Shown here: one piece after another, positions 8,934 to 16,705 of the stretch
Position numbering within the stretch: position 1 is the first letter of the stretch
How the letters are laid out: the number at the start of each line of letters is the position of its first letter
Assembly: GCA_035535015.1 (NCBI GenBank)
Contig: DATLQU010000021.1
Span: 1 to 55,715 of the forward strand
Direction of reading: 5' to 3'
Source: Palsa-661 sp035535015
GTDB taxonomy: Bacteria > Actinomycetota > Acidimicrobiia > Acidimicrobiales > UBA8190
DNA length: 55,715 bases
Position numbers and translations under genes: made by a program
The notes under the pieces: model-generated
Database searches by the model: none
Seen by the model: only the letters and a program-made list of their open reading frames with translations
What the model was told of the DNA's origin: nothing

Positions 8934-9362
8934 GTGAAAGTGACGATGCTGTTGTGCGACGGGGCCCAGGTGGCCGACGGGAAACTCTTCGTGCTCGGCG
9001 GTGGCTGGTCCCTCACCGGCCCGGATCCGATGCCGTCGGCCATCGCCATGAAGATCGACGTCGGTTGGCATGAGGCGGAGCAGGCGCATCACTGGGAGCT
9101 CTACCTCGAAGACGCCGACGGGCGCCCTGTTCTGGTCGACACCCCCGAGGGCACCCACCCGATCGAGGTGCGGGGCGAGTTCAACGTGGCCCGGCCCGAG
9201 ACGGTCCCCGACGGCACCCCCATCGACGTGGCCCTGGCCGTCAATCTCGGCCCTCTCCCTCTGGAGACGGGCAATCGGTATACCTGGCGACTGACCATCG
9301 ATGGCGAGACCAACGAGGACTGGGCGCTCGGTTTCACCACCCGCCCACGTCCCGATGCCTGA
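8934..9362 (+). CDS. DUF6941-like hypothetical protein
   Basis: The product is 142 residues from a GTG start. It opens with KVTMLLCDGAQVADGKLFVL and a glycine run (GGGW), as I recall for the DUF6941 family of small beta-rich cytosolic proteins. No catalytic motif, signal peptide or membrane helix is visible. Function is unknown. It ends 13 bases before the MaoC gene on the same strand, so the two are probably cotranscribed. Confidence 0.7.
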   Translation: MKVTMLLCDGAQVADGKLFVLGGGWSLTGPDPMPSAIAMKIDVGWHEAEQAHHWELYLEDADGRPVLVDTPEGTHPIEVRGEFNVARPETVPDGTPIDVALAVNLGPLPLETGNRYTWRLTIDGETNEDWALGFTTRPRPDA

Positions 9363-9375
9363 GCCGGAGATCGCC

Positions 9376-9888
9376 ATGACCACCTACGAGCGCCCTTTCG
9401 GCCGTTCCTTCGAGGACTTCGAGGTCGGTGACATCTACCGGCACTGGCCGGGAAAGACGATCACCGAATACGACGACCACCTCTTCTGTCTGTTGACGAT
9501 GAACCATCACCCGTTGCACATCAACGAATGGTTTGCCGAGAACGAAACGGTGCAGAAGAAGAACGTCGTGGTCGGCAACCTGGTCTATTCATTGGTCCTG
9601 GGAATGAGCGTTCCCGATGTGAGCGGCTCGTGCATCGCCAACCTCGAGGTGGAGTCCCTGATCCACCGCAAGCCCACCTTCCACGGGGACACCATCTACG
9701 CCGAGACCCGGGTGATGGACAAGGTGGTGTCGTCGTCGAAACCCGATCGCGGCATAGTCACCGTCGAGTCGAAGGGTTTCAATCAACGCGGCGAAGAGGT
9801 CTGCTTCTTCCGCCGCAAGCTGATGGTGTGGATGCGCGACGCGGCTCCGCCGCGCCGGCGCCCCTATGGGGACGACGTCTGGGGGTGA
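9376..9888 (+). CDS. MaoC family (R)-specific hydratase/dehydratase
   Basis: The product is 170 residues, a single hot-dog domain. The hydratase signature D-x4-H-type segment reads YDDHLFCLLTMNHHPLHIN, followed by GSCIANLEVESLIHRKPTFHGD. These enzymes hydrate enoyl-CoA thioesters or dehydrate (R)-3-hydroxyacyl-CoA. I chose ATG 9376 because GGAG lies 7 bases upstream. ATG 9355 is an alternative. With the CitE-like lyase at 5558 it recalls the Rv2498c-Rv2499c pair and may act on its substrate or product. Confidence 0.88.
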   Translation: MTTYERPFGRSFEDFEVGDIYRHWPGKTITEYDDHLFCLLTMNHHPLHINEWFAENETVQKKNVVVGNLVYSLVLGMSVPDVSGSCIANLEVESLIHRKPTFHGDTIYAETRVMDKVVSSSKPDRGIVTVESKGFNQRGEEVCFFRRKLMVWMRDAAPPRRRPYGDDVWG

Positions 9889-9932
9889 GCGGTGCCCGGC
9901 CCTCGGCGTCCGAGGAACCGGGAGGCGTCGCC

Positions 9933-10808
9933 GTGCCCGATAACGGGCGGCGGACGGCCGTGCGGCGGGCTGTCCTCGCCTTCGGTGGCGCCGGCCTGCG
10001 GCCGTTTCCCTGGCGGGAGAGCCGGGACCCGTGGGCGGTGCTGGTGAGTGAAGTCATGTTGCAACAGACGTCCCCGGCCCGTGTCCTGGATCCGTACCGG
10101 TCGTTCCTTCGACGCTTCCCGACGGTCCGGGTGTGCGCCGACGGCCCGGTCGGCGATGTCGTGCGGGCCTGGGCCGGGCTCGGCTACAACCGCCGGGCCG
10201 TCAACCTGCACAGCGCCGCCAACGTCATGGTCGAGCGGCACGACGGATCCGTTCCCTGCGATCTGGAGGCCCTCTGCGCTCTGCCCGGCATCGGACCGTA
10301 TACGGCCCGGGCCGTACTCGCTTTCGCCTACGAGACCGACGTGGCCGTGGTGGACGTGAACGTGGAGAGGGTGATCGCCCGCTGCGTCGTGGGGGAAGCG
10401 GTCACGATGTCTGAGACCCAGTCGATCGCCGACGGCCTGGTGCCACGAGGACGAGGCTGGTTGTGGAACCAGTCCCTCATGGAGATCGGCGCCGTCGTCT
10501 GTACGGCTCGTGCCCCGCGCTGTGAACACTGCCGACTGGGGGTTCAGTGCGTCTGGTCCCGGGCGGGGCGACCGTCGCCCGATCCCGGCGCGGCGCGGTC
10601 GCGCCAGAGCGCCTTCGTGGGATCCGACCGGCAGGGCCGGGGCCGGCTCGTCGACGCCTTACGGGCCGGACCGGTGTCACCGGCGCGGCTGGCCGGCGCC
10701 TGTGGGTGGCCCGACGACGGCGGTCGGGCCCGCCGGGTGGCGGATTTGCTCGTGGCCGACGGCCTCGCCCGTCGTGGTCCGGGCGGGGTGCTGACGCTCC
10801 CGTCGTGA
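9933..10808 (+). CDS. mutY: A/G-specific adenine glycosylase (MutY-like), no C-terminal NUDIX-like domain
   Basis: The product is 291 residues of the HhH-GPD superfamily. It shows PFPWRES, the catalytic Glu40 in VSEVMLQQT, the helix-hairpin-helix LPGIGPYTARAVLAF, the catalytic Asp141 in VVDVNVERV, and an iron-sulfur loop with Cys190, 197, 200 and 206 in the MutY spacing C-x6-C-x2-C-x5-C. MutY removes adenine paired with 8-oxoguanine. After the cluster there are only about 85 residues, which do not look like the NUDIX-like 8-oxoG-recognition domain. GGAGG 7 bases before GTG 9933 supports that start. GTG 9885, overlapping the MaoC stop, is an alternative. Confidence 0.88.
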   Translation: MPDNGRRTAVRRAVLAFGGAGLRPFPWRESRDPWAVLVSEVMLQQTSPARVLDPYRSFLRRFPTVRVCADGPVGDVVRAWAGLGYNRRAVNLHSAANVMVERHDGSVPCDLEALCALPGIGPYTARAVLAFAYETDVAVVDVNVERVIARCVVGEAVTMSETQSIADGLVPRGRGWLWNQSLMEIGAVVCTARAPRCEHCRLGVQCVWSRAGRPSPDPGAARSRQSAFVGSDRQGRGRLVDALRAGPVSPARLAGACGWPDDGGRARRVADLLVADGLARRGPGGVLTLPS

Positions 10809-10862
10809 CTGGTGTCCGTGACAGGCCCGTCCGGTCTCGGCGCCGCTGGGGGCCGGTGGCGC

Positions 10863-11735
10863 TCAGGGCGAGCCGAGAAAGGTCAGGATGTGACCGTTCA
10901 CCTGGTCGGGTCGTTCCAGGTGGAGGAAGTGACCGGTGTTCTCGACGGTCAGTTGGGCCGAGCCGGGTGAGAGGTGGGCCCTGACATCGCCGACGGCCTC
11001 GATTCCGATGGCCCCGTCGTCGGTGCCGTGAAGGTAGAGCGTCGGCTGGGGCGGCGTTCCCGCCGTGGCCGCCTGGGCGTCGGCGTAGGCGGCGTCATGG
11101 AGAGAGGGGTCGAACATGGCCCGGTAGTAGCCGATGGCCGCCGACAGGTTGGCCGGTGATCCGATCGCCTCCTTGACCCGGGCCACGTCCCACGAACCGT
11201 CATATCCCGGTGACCAGTCGGCCCAGAGGCCCTCTATGAAGGAGAGGTCGTGGCGGGCCACGGCCGGCTCGGCCATCGGGGTCAGGAAGACGAAGATATA
11301 GAAGCTCTTCTTGAGCTGGGCGAAGCTGAGGAACGACTCGGCCATGGCCGTGAACGGAGGTAGGGCCGCGGTGACCACCCGGTTCCAGCGATCAGGCGCC
11401 AGGACCGCGGCCCCGGTGGCGGCGGCGGCACCCCAGTCGTGGCCGATGAGGACGGCCCGGCCGTCGGCGCCGAGGGCCTCGTGCAGCGCACAGGCATCGG
11501 TGGCCAGAGCCCCCGTCTGGTAGCGACCGTCGCCGGGGACGTCGGTGGGGGCGTAGCCCCGCATCCACGGGGCCACGGCGTGAAACCCGGCCGCCGCCAG
11601 CTCGGGCAGGAGGTGTCGCCAGGTCTGGGCCGTATCGGGGAACCCGTGGAGACACAGAGCCAGAGGCCCGTCCTCGGGTCCGGCCTCCAGGTAAGAGAAG
11701 GCCACGTCATTGGCAATTATCCGGCGCCGTTGCAT
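10863..11735 (-). CDS. Alpha/beta hydrolase, epoxide hydrolase-like
   Basis: The product is 290 residues. HGFPDTAQTW forms the oxyanion-hole strand. The nucleophile is Asp100 in GHDWGAAAA, as in epoxide hydrolases and haloalkane dehalogenases, and the catalytic His is about residue 269 in NTGHFLHLE. A helical cap lies between. The ATG at 11735 gives a normal N-terminus. The frame continues 42 codons upstream into Pro/Ser-rich sequence that I do not count as coding. The physiological substrate is unknown. The gene diverges from the MBL-fold gene. Confidence 0.87.
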   Translation of the reverse strand: MQRRRIIANDVAFSYLEAGPEDGPLALCLHGFPDTAQTWRHLLPELAAAGFHAVAPWMRGYAPTDVPGDGRYQTGALATDACALHEALGADGRAVLIGHDWGAAAATGAAVLAPDRWNRVVTAALPPFTAMAESFLSFAQLKKSFYIFVFLTPMAEPAVARHDLSFIEGLWADWSPGYDGSWDVARVKEAIGSPANLSAAIGYYRAMFDPSLHDAAYADAQAATAGTPPQPTLYLHGTDDGAIGIEAVGDVRAHLSPGSAQLTVENTGHFLHLERPDQVNGHILTFLGSP

Positions 11736-11790
11736 GAGGGAAGGGTAGTGTCGCGGGAGTTGGCATCCCTTGTCCGGGTGACGAGACGGC

Positions 11791-12702
11791 GTGGCCGTCG
11801 ATGGCGACGGAAGCGTCAAGGGAAAGGGCGAGACCGGAGGGGGTCGTACGCTGCGAGTCACGTTCTTCGGCGTCCGGGGGTCGTGCCCCTGTTCGGGGGC
11901 GGGGTACCTCCGCTACGGGGGAAACACCTCGTGCGTGGCCATCACCGTGGGTGACGAACCGCCCATCGTCTTCGATCTCGGGACCGGGCTCCGGCCATTC
12001 GGTCGCGACGTCGAGGCGCGCTACAGCACGGCCGAGCCGATCCAGATGACGGCGCTGCTCACCCATCTGCACTGGGACCACATCATCGGCCTGCCCTTCT
12101 GCACTCCGCTGCTCAGTTTCGGCACCCGGATGGAGGTGTACGGGCCGCCCCAGGTGGGCGGCACCCTGCACGACGTGATCGATCGGGTGGTGATACCCCC
12201 CTTCTTTCCGGTGCAGGTGAAGGAGCTGAAGGGATCCATCGACTTCCACGAGGTCGAGGAAGACGACTTCGCCGTCGGGTCGGCCAAGATCCGGGTCCGG
12301 CGGGTCCCGCACGTGGGGACGACCCTGGGTTTCCGGATCGAAGCCGATGGCGCCAGCGTGGCTTTCGTGAGTGACCATCAGACACCGCCGGACCGGCAGT
12401 CGGTGGCGGCGAGCGTGCTCGAGTTGTCCGACGGGGCCGACCTGTTGATCCACGACGCCCAGTACACCGACGAGGAGTTCGAAGAAAAGGCCACCTGGGG
12501 GCACTCGACCGTCGGGTACGCCGTGCACGTGGCGGCCGAGGCCGGGGCCCGTCGGTTGTCGTTGTTCCATCACGACCCCGATCACACCGACGAGATCCTC
12601 GATCGACTGGTCGACAAAGCGGTCGAGGCCCCCGGTGCGTCTCGTCTCGAGGCCGTCTCCGCCGCAGCGGAGGGATCGTCCATCGAACTCGGCCACCGGT
12701 GA
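11791..12702 (+). CDS. MBL-fold metallohydrolase (PhnP/lactamase_B_2-like)
   Basis: The product is 303 residues. It starts like cyclic phosphodiesterase or RNase Z-type proteins (TFFGVRGSCPCSG ... YGGNTSCV) and has the metal motif HLHWDH at residues 92-97. Further ligands are likely in VSDHQTPP and LFHHDPDH, and LLIHDAQYT matches a conserved Asp strand. Members hydrolyse phosphodiesters or related esters with two metals. GTG 11791 is the only sensible start I see, and it lacks a clear ribosome binding site. Its stop overlaps the next gene's GTG (GTGA). Confidence 0.85.
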   Translation: MAVDGDGSVKGKGETGGGRTLRVTFFGVRGSCPCSGAGYLRYGGNTSCVAITVGDEPPIVFDLGTGLRPFGRDVEARYSTAEPIQMTALLTHLHWDHIIGLPFCTPLLSFGTRMEVYGPPQVGGTLHDVIDRVVIPPFFPVQVKELKGSIDFHEVEEDDFAVGSAKIRVRRVPHVGTTLGFRIEADGASVAFVSDHQTPPDRQSVAASVLELSDGADLLIHDAQYTDEEFEEKATWGHSTVGYAVHVAAEAGARRLSLFHHDPDHTDEILDRLVDKAVEAPGASRLEAVSAAAEGSSIELGHR

Positions 12703-13223
12703 CGTCGATGAACGAGCTCGGCCGCCAGGGCGGGGCCGAGGGCGACGGGCACCGTTTCGACACCGGGCGCTTCCGCGAGGTGATGGGTCACTTCGCCACC
12801 GGGGTGACGGTGATCACGGCCATGGAGGACGACGGTCCCGTCGGTTTCACGTGCCAGGCCTTCGCCTCTTTGTCGTTGGAGCCGCCGCTCGTGGCCCTGG
12901 CCCCGGGAAAGAACTCCACCAGCTGGCCCCGAATCGCCCAGGCCGGGTCCTTCTGCGTGAACGTCCTGGCCGAGGATCAGGAAGCGCTGTGCCGGGACTT
13001 CGCCGTGTCCGGGGGGGACAAATTCGCCGGTGTCGGCTGGCGGATCGGGGGTAACGGCTCACCGTTGCTCGACGGCGTGCTGGCCTGGTTGGAGTGCGCC
13101 TTGGTGACGACCCACGACGCCGGGGATCACGAGCTCGTGATCGGCAGCGTCCAAGACATGGGCGTGACCCGGGGTCGACCTCTCATCTACTACCGGGGAG
13201 GCTTCGGGCGCTTCGAGCCCTGA
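12699..13223 (+). CDS. Flavin reductase family protein
   Basis: The product is 174 residues, a split-barrel FMN-binding flavin reductase. It shows FREVMGHFATGVTVITA, then GFTCQAFASLSLEPPLVAL, and an SFCVNVLAEDQEAL segment that is typical of the family. Such enzymes supply reduced flavin to two-component monooxygenases, and no partner oxygenase adjoins it. GTG 12699 overlaps the MBL-fold stop by 4 bases, and ATG 12708 is an alternative start. A small GC-rich hairpin follows the stop. Confidence 0.88.
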   Translation: MTSMNELGRQGGAEGDGHRFDTGRFREVMGHFATGVTVITAMEDDGPVGFTCQAFASLSLEPPLVALAPGKNSTSWPRIAQAGSFCVNVLAEDQEALCRDFAVSGGDKFAGVGWRIGGNGSPLLDGVLAWLECALVTTHDAGDHELVIGSVQDMGVTRGRPLIYYRGGFGRFEP

Positions 13224-13235
13224 GCGCCCCGGAGT

Positions 13236-13249
13236 CCGGCTCTTGCCGG
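13236..13249 (+). terminator. Small GC hairpin after the flavin reductase gene
   Basis: CCGGC-tctt-GCCGG lies 12 bases after the flavin reductase stop. It has no U-run. A wider inverted repeat, GCGCCCC (13224-13230) and GGGGCGC (13271-13277), flanks it. It could act as a weak terminator, which is inference only. Confidence 0.3.
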
Positions 13250-13316
13250 TGGACGTGGCCGGTGGCCGGTGGGGCGCGGAGTCTGGTGATGGTGGCGCTG
13301 TGTAGCCTGTGGCGCC

Positions 13317-13868
13317 GTGCCCGAGATCACACCTTCCGAAGTCATCAAGGACGTCGTCGTCGTCGAACCCGACTCCCATGGTGACGAGCGGGGCCGCTTC
13401 GTCGAGACCTACCGGCGTTCATGGTTCGGCCTGGGCCGGGAGATGGTGCAGGGCAACCGGACCGAGAAGCAGGCTGGGGCGGTGGTCGGACTCCACTATC
13501 ACCTGCACCAGGCCGACTACTGGTACGTGCTACGGGGGCGGGCCCGGGTGATCCTGCACGACCTGCGGGTCGGTTCACCCACCGACGGGGCCACCTTGGC
13601 CCTCGACCTCGACGGCGACGTCGATCGCGGCGTGTTCATCCCTCCGGGCGTCGCCCACGGATTCGCCTCGCACCGCGACCTGCTCATGTGGTACCTGGTC
13701 GACAACTACTACAACCCGGCCGACGAGTTGGGAGTGGCCTGGGACGATCCGGACATCGCCGGCGACTGGGGGGTGGCCGATCCGGTGCTGTCGAACCGCG
13801 ACCGGGAGAACCCGCGCCGGGTCGACCTGGCGCCGGCGGTGCGGCCGCACTACGGCTTGCGGACCTGA
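13317..13868 (+). CDS. dTDP-4-dehydrorhamnose 3,5-epimerase family protein (RmlC-like cupin)
   Basis: The product is 183 residues from a GTG start. The N-terminus DSHGDERGRFVETYR, the active-site strand VVGLHYHLHQADYW, the PPGVAHGF motif, and AWDDPDIAGDW near the end all match RmlC. RmlC epimerises C3 and C5 of dTDP-4-keto-6-deoxyglucose for rhamnose supply to the cell wall. No rmlA, rmlB or rmlD gene is in the window, so it may serve another deoxysugar or act as a paralogue. Confidence 0.85.
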   Translation: MPEITPSEVIKDVVVVEPDSHGDERGRFVETYRRSWFGLGREMVQGNRTEKQAGAVVGLHYHLHQADYWYVLRGRARVILHDLRVGSPTDGATLALDLDGDVDRGVFIPPGVAHGFASHRDLLMWYLVDNYYNPADELGVAWDDPDIAGDWGVADPVLSNRDRENPRRVDLAPAVRPHYGLRT

Positions 13869-13884
13869 TCGGCAGGACGTCGAG

Positions 13885-14352
13885 ATGTCGTCCGGCGAGA
13901 GAGGCCGGCTGGACTCCGGTGTCGGGAACCGGCACGCTGGCCAGGTGGACGAGTCACGTCAGTGGGTCGAGTTCGGACGGTGGCTGGTCGAACAGCGCGA
14001 GGAGCGTGGACTGCGTCGGCGTGACGCGGCGCGTCGGGCCAAGATCTCCGAGGCCCTGTGGCGCGATCTCGAGACCGGTCGGAAGGAAGCCATCGGGGGA
14101 ATCAGGCTGCTTCCGAACCCCAGTCAGGACGTCCTCGAACGAGTGGCCGCCGCTCTCGAGTTACCCATCGAGGACGTACTCGCCCGGGTGGGGAGGGCGA
14201 CGGCCGGACGGCGGAGCCTGCTCCCGGCCGACGCGTCTAAGGGCGACGACGACGGCTCGCTTCTGTCGATCAAACTGCGGCGGCTCTCGGATCGGGACCG
14301 GATCCTGGTGGAGCGCCTGGTCGACACCATGCTCGAGCACGAGGATCGGTAG
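13885..14352 (+). CDS. XRE-family helix-turn-helix regulator
   Basis: The product is 155 residues. The helix-turn-helix is in residues about 28-90 (FGRWLVEQREERGLRRRDAA, then KISEALWRDLETGR). The C-terminal 60 residues are charged and helical and could be a dimerisation arm. GTG 13945 would remove 20 poorly conserved N-terminal residues. It ends 8 bases before the luciferase-like oxidoreductase gene, so the two likely form an operon and the regulator may control it. Confidence 0.8.
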   Translation: MSSGERGRLDSGVGNRHAGQVDESRQWVEFGRWLVEQREERGLRRRDAARRAKISEALWRDLETGRKEAIGGIRLLPNPSQDVLERVAAALELPIEDVLARVGRATAGRRSLLPADASKGDDDGSLLSIKLRRLSDRDRILVERLVDTMLEHEDR

Positions 14353-14360
14353 CGGACCGG

Positions 14361-15611
14361 GTGCGCTTCGGCATCTTCTATGAGCACCAATTGCCGCGAC
14401 CCTGGGGACCCGACGACGAGCACACGCTCCTGAAGAACGCGCTCGATCAGGTCGAACTGGCCGACTCCTTGGGCTTCGACTACGTCTGGGCTGTCGAGCA
14501 CCATTTCCTGGAGGAGTATTCGCACTCGTCGGCGCCCGAGGTGTTCCTGGCCGCCGCCAGCCAACGGACGAGTCGGATCCGACTGGGACACGGCATCGTC
14601 CAGATGCCGGTCGGCTTCAACCACCCGGCCCGGACGGCGGAGCGGATCGCCACCCTCGATCTGGTGTCCGACGGCAGGGTGGAGTTCGGTACCGGAGAGT
14701 CGAGCTCCGAGGCGGAATTGGGCGGGTTCGGCGTGGAGCGGGCCAGCAAGCGGGCCCAGTGGCACGAGGCTCTCGACGTGGCCACCCGGTTGCTGGTGGA
14801 AGAACCCTTCGCCGGCTACGACGGCGAATTCGTGCAGATGCCGCCGCGCAACCTGGTGCCCAAACCGCACCAGCGTCCCCACCCGCCGCTCTGGGTGGCA
14901 TGCAGCCGCCGGGAGACGATCCATCTGGCGGCCACCAAAGGCATCGGGGCATTGACCTTCTCGTTTATCGAGGCGGCCGAGGCCAAGGCGTGGGTGGACG
15001 ACTACTACGACACCATCGTCTCGGAGCAGTGTGTACCTGCCGGCTTCGCCGTGAACGCCAATCTGGCCTGCGTGCTGCCGCTGATGTGCCATGCCGACGA
15101 GGCCACGGCTATCGAGCGGGGCATCGACGGGAGCCATTTCTTCGGATACTCGCTGGCCCACTACTACGTCTTCGGCCACCACCGGCCGGGTGCGACCAAC
15201 GTCTGGGAGGAATTCCAGCAGAACCGGGAGCGGTTCGGCTTCAGCCGCAAGATCGCCGCCCGAACCGGTCAGGTCCTCGGGGCGCAGCTCATGGAACAGG
15301 GGCTCGGCTCCCTGCGCGGGGCGGTGGGCACACCCGAGCAGATACGGCAGTTGGTGCGGACATATGAAGAGGCGGGTGTGGATCAGCTGATCTTCGTGAG
15401 CCAGGCCGGCCGGAACCGGCACGAGGACGTTTGTGAGTCGCTCGAGCTCTTCGCCCGTGAGGTGATGCCCGAGTTCCGGGAGAGAGCCCCGACGGCCGAG
15501 GCGGCCAAGGCGGATCGATTGGCGCCCGGCATCGCCGCCGCCCTCGGACGGCGATCCCCTCGCCGAACGGTGGCGCCGGAGTACGCCTTCCCGGCAACTC
15601 CCGCTTATTGA
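14361..15611 (+). CDS. LLM class flavin-dependent oxidoreductase
   Basis: The product is 416 residues of the bacterial luciferase-like TIM-barrel family. It starts RFGIFYEHQLPRPW and has WAVEHHFLEEY, a substrate/flavin loop at LGHGIVQMP and DGRVEFGTG. Family members use FMN from a reductase or F420 as a bound coenzyme, and sequence alone does not settle which. GTG 14361 follows the XRE gene by 8 bases. The final 50 residues are rich in Ala, Arg and Pro and look disordered. Confidence 0.87.
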   Translation: MRFGIFYEHQLPRPWGPDDEHTLLKNALDQVELADSLGFDYVWAVEHHFLEEYSHSSAPEVFLAAASQRTSRIRLGHGIVQMPVGFNHPARTAERIATLDLVSDGRVEFGTGESSSEAELGGFGVERASKRAQWHEALDVATRLLVEEPFAGYDGEFVQMPPRNLVPKPHQRPHPPLWVACSRRETIHLAATKGIGALTFSFIEAAEAKAWVDDYYDTIVSEQCVPAGFAVNANLACVLPLMCHADEATAIERGIDGSHFFGYSLAHYYVFGHHRPGATNVWEEFQQNRERFGFSRKIAARTGQVLGAQLMEQGLGSLRGAVGTPEQIRQLVRTYEEAGVDQLIFVSQAGRNRHEDVCESLELFAREVMPEFRERAPTAEAAKADRLAPGIAAALGRRSPRRTVAPEYAFPATPAY

Positions 15612-15711
15612 GCGGCTCCTGCCTGGCCCGTGCGGCCTTCTGACCAGCGCCGGGTCGGTCCGGACGCCGTGGTCGGGGTCGCGATACCCCTCGGGCGCCG
15701 CTTTGGCTTGA

Positions 15712-16704
15712 ATGGTGGGGATGACCGCCATCCTCGTGGTCGCTGCGATTGCCGTGGTCGGTGCTGTGATCGCCCGGGTGACCTGGCGGAAGCCCGCCGA
15801 CGAACGACACTCCATCCAGAGTCACCAGCAGGCGCTCGACACATTGCGGTCGATGGCCGACCGCCGGCCCGGTGCTCCGAGTGACGGCGTTGCCCGTGAC
15901 GGGTCCGCCGCGGCCCCGGTGGTCCGGACGCCGAAGAGCCGAGGTGGCACCGGGGTCGGCGGTCCGGGGGGTCCTGCGCCTTCCGCACCGGCCCGGGTGG
16001 CGCCGGCCCGGAGCCCTGCGGCGGCCGGTGGAACAGCCCGATCCGGTCCCGTACGGGGGTCGTCGTCTTCCCGTGGTGGGCGCCAGGAGTTGGTCTTCGT
16101 GGACGACGCGGGGGCGTCGGCCGAACCTCGACCCGAAGGGCCACCGCGGATCTCGCCACTGACGTCGGCCAAGGGTTTGCATCGGAGGAACCCGGTTGAC
16201 CGGTGGACAGGGCGCCGGCACACCGGCGCCCTGGGTCGGGTGTTGCCGGTGGTGGCCGCGGTGGCCGTTCTCGGCATCGTCGTGGGCGCCGCCGTCGCCT
16301 TGGCCCCGTCGCATCACGCGCCACCGCGGGCCGGCGCCACGACACCGCTGACCAAGGCGGCCGGTCATGTCCGTCATCGCCCGACCAACGTGACCGTTCC
16401 CGCTCAGCTGCAACCGACGACGTCGACGGCCAGTAGCGCCACCTACGGTGCGCCGTCGACCAGTTATACGGTGACGCTCGTGGCCACGGGCCTGTGCTGG
16501 GTGGACGCCACGAAGACCTCGACGGGGGCGGTGGTCTGGACCGGGACACTGCAGACGGGCCAGAGCCAAGCCATCACGGGCAACGGGAGCATGACCGTGC
16601 GGCTCGGGGCGGCCAACGACGTGACCATCAGGCTGAACCGGGTACCGGTGGTTCTGCCGACGGGATTCCGGTCGCCGTTCGATCTGAGCTTCGAGGCGGC
16701 GTGA
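15712..16704 (+). CDS. Membrane protein with C-terminal DUF4115 (RodZ-type) domain
   Basis: The product is 330 residues. It has an N-terminal membrane helix at residues about 4-22, a long Pro/Ala/Gly/Arg-rich cytoplasmic linker, a second membrane helix near residues 181-201 (VLPVVAAVAVLGIVVGAAVA), then a Thr-rich stretch and a C-terminal beta domain with CWVDA ... SMTVRLGAANDVTIRLNRVP. That domain matches DUF4115, found after the membrane helix of RodZ. RodZ's helix-turn-helix part is absent, so a RodZ role is not implied. A start at ATG 15721 is equally possible. Confidence 0.72.
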   Translation: MVGMTAILVVAAIAVVGAVIARVTWRKPADERHSIQSHQQALDTLRSMADRRPGAPSDGVARDGSAAAPVVRTPKSRGGTGVGGPGGPAPSAPARVAPARSPAAAGGTARSGPVRGSSSSRGGRQELVFVDDAGASAEPRPEGPPRISPLTSAKGLHRRNPVDRWTGRRHTGALGRVLPVVAAVAVLGIVVGAAVALAPSHHAPPRAGATTPLTKAAGHVRHRPTNVTVPAQLQPTTSTASSATYGAPSTSYTVTLVATGLCWVDATKTSTGAVVWTGTLQTGQSQAITGNGSMTVRLGAANDVTIRLNRVPVVLPTGFRSPFDLSFEAA

Positions 16705-16705
16705 G

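Noticed and set aside
13885..13944. Operon link between RmlC-like and XRE genes as a toxin-antitoxin
   Set aside because: The XRE protein is followed by an LLM oxidoreductase, and no toxin-like partner is present.
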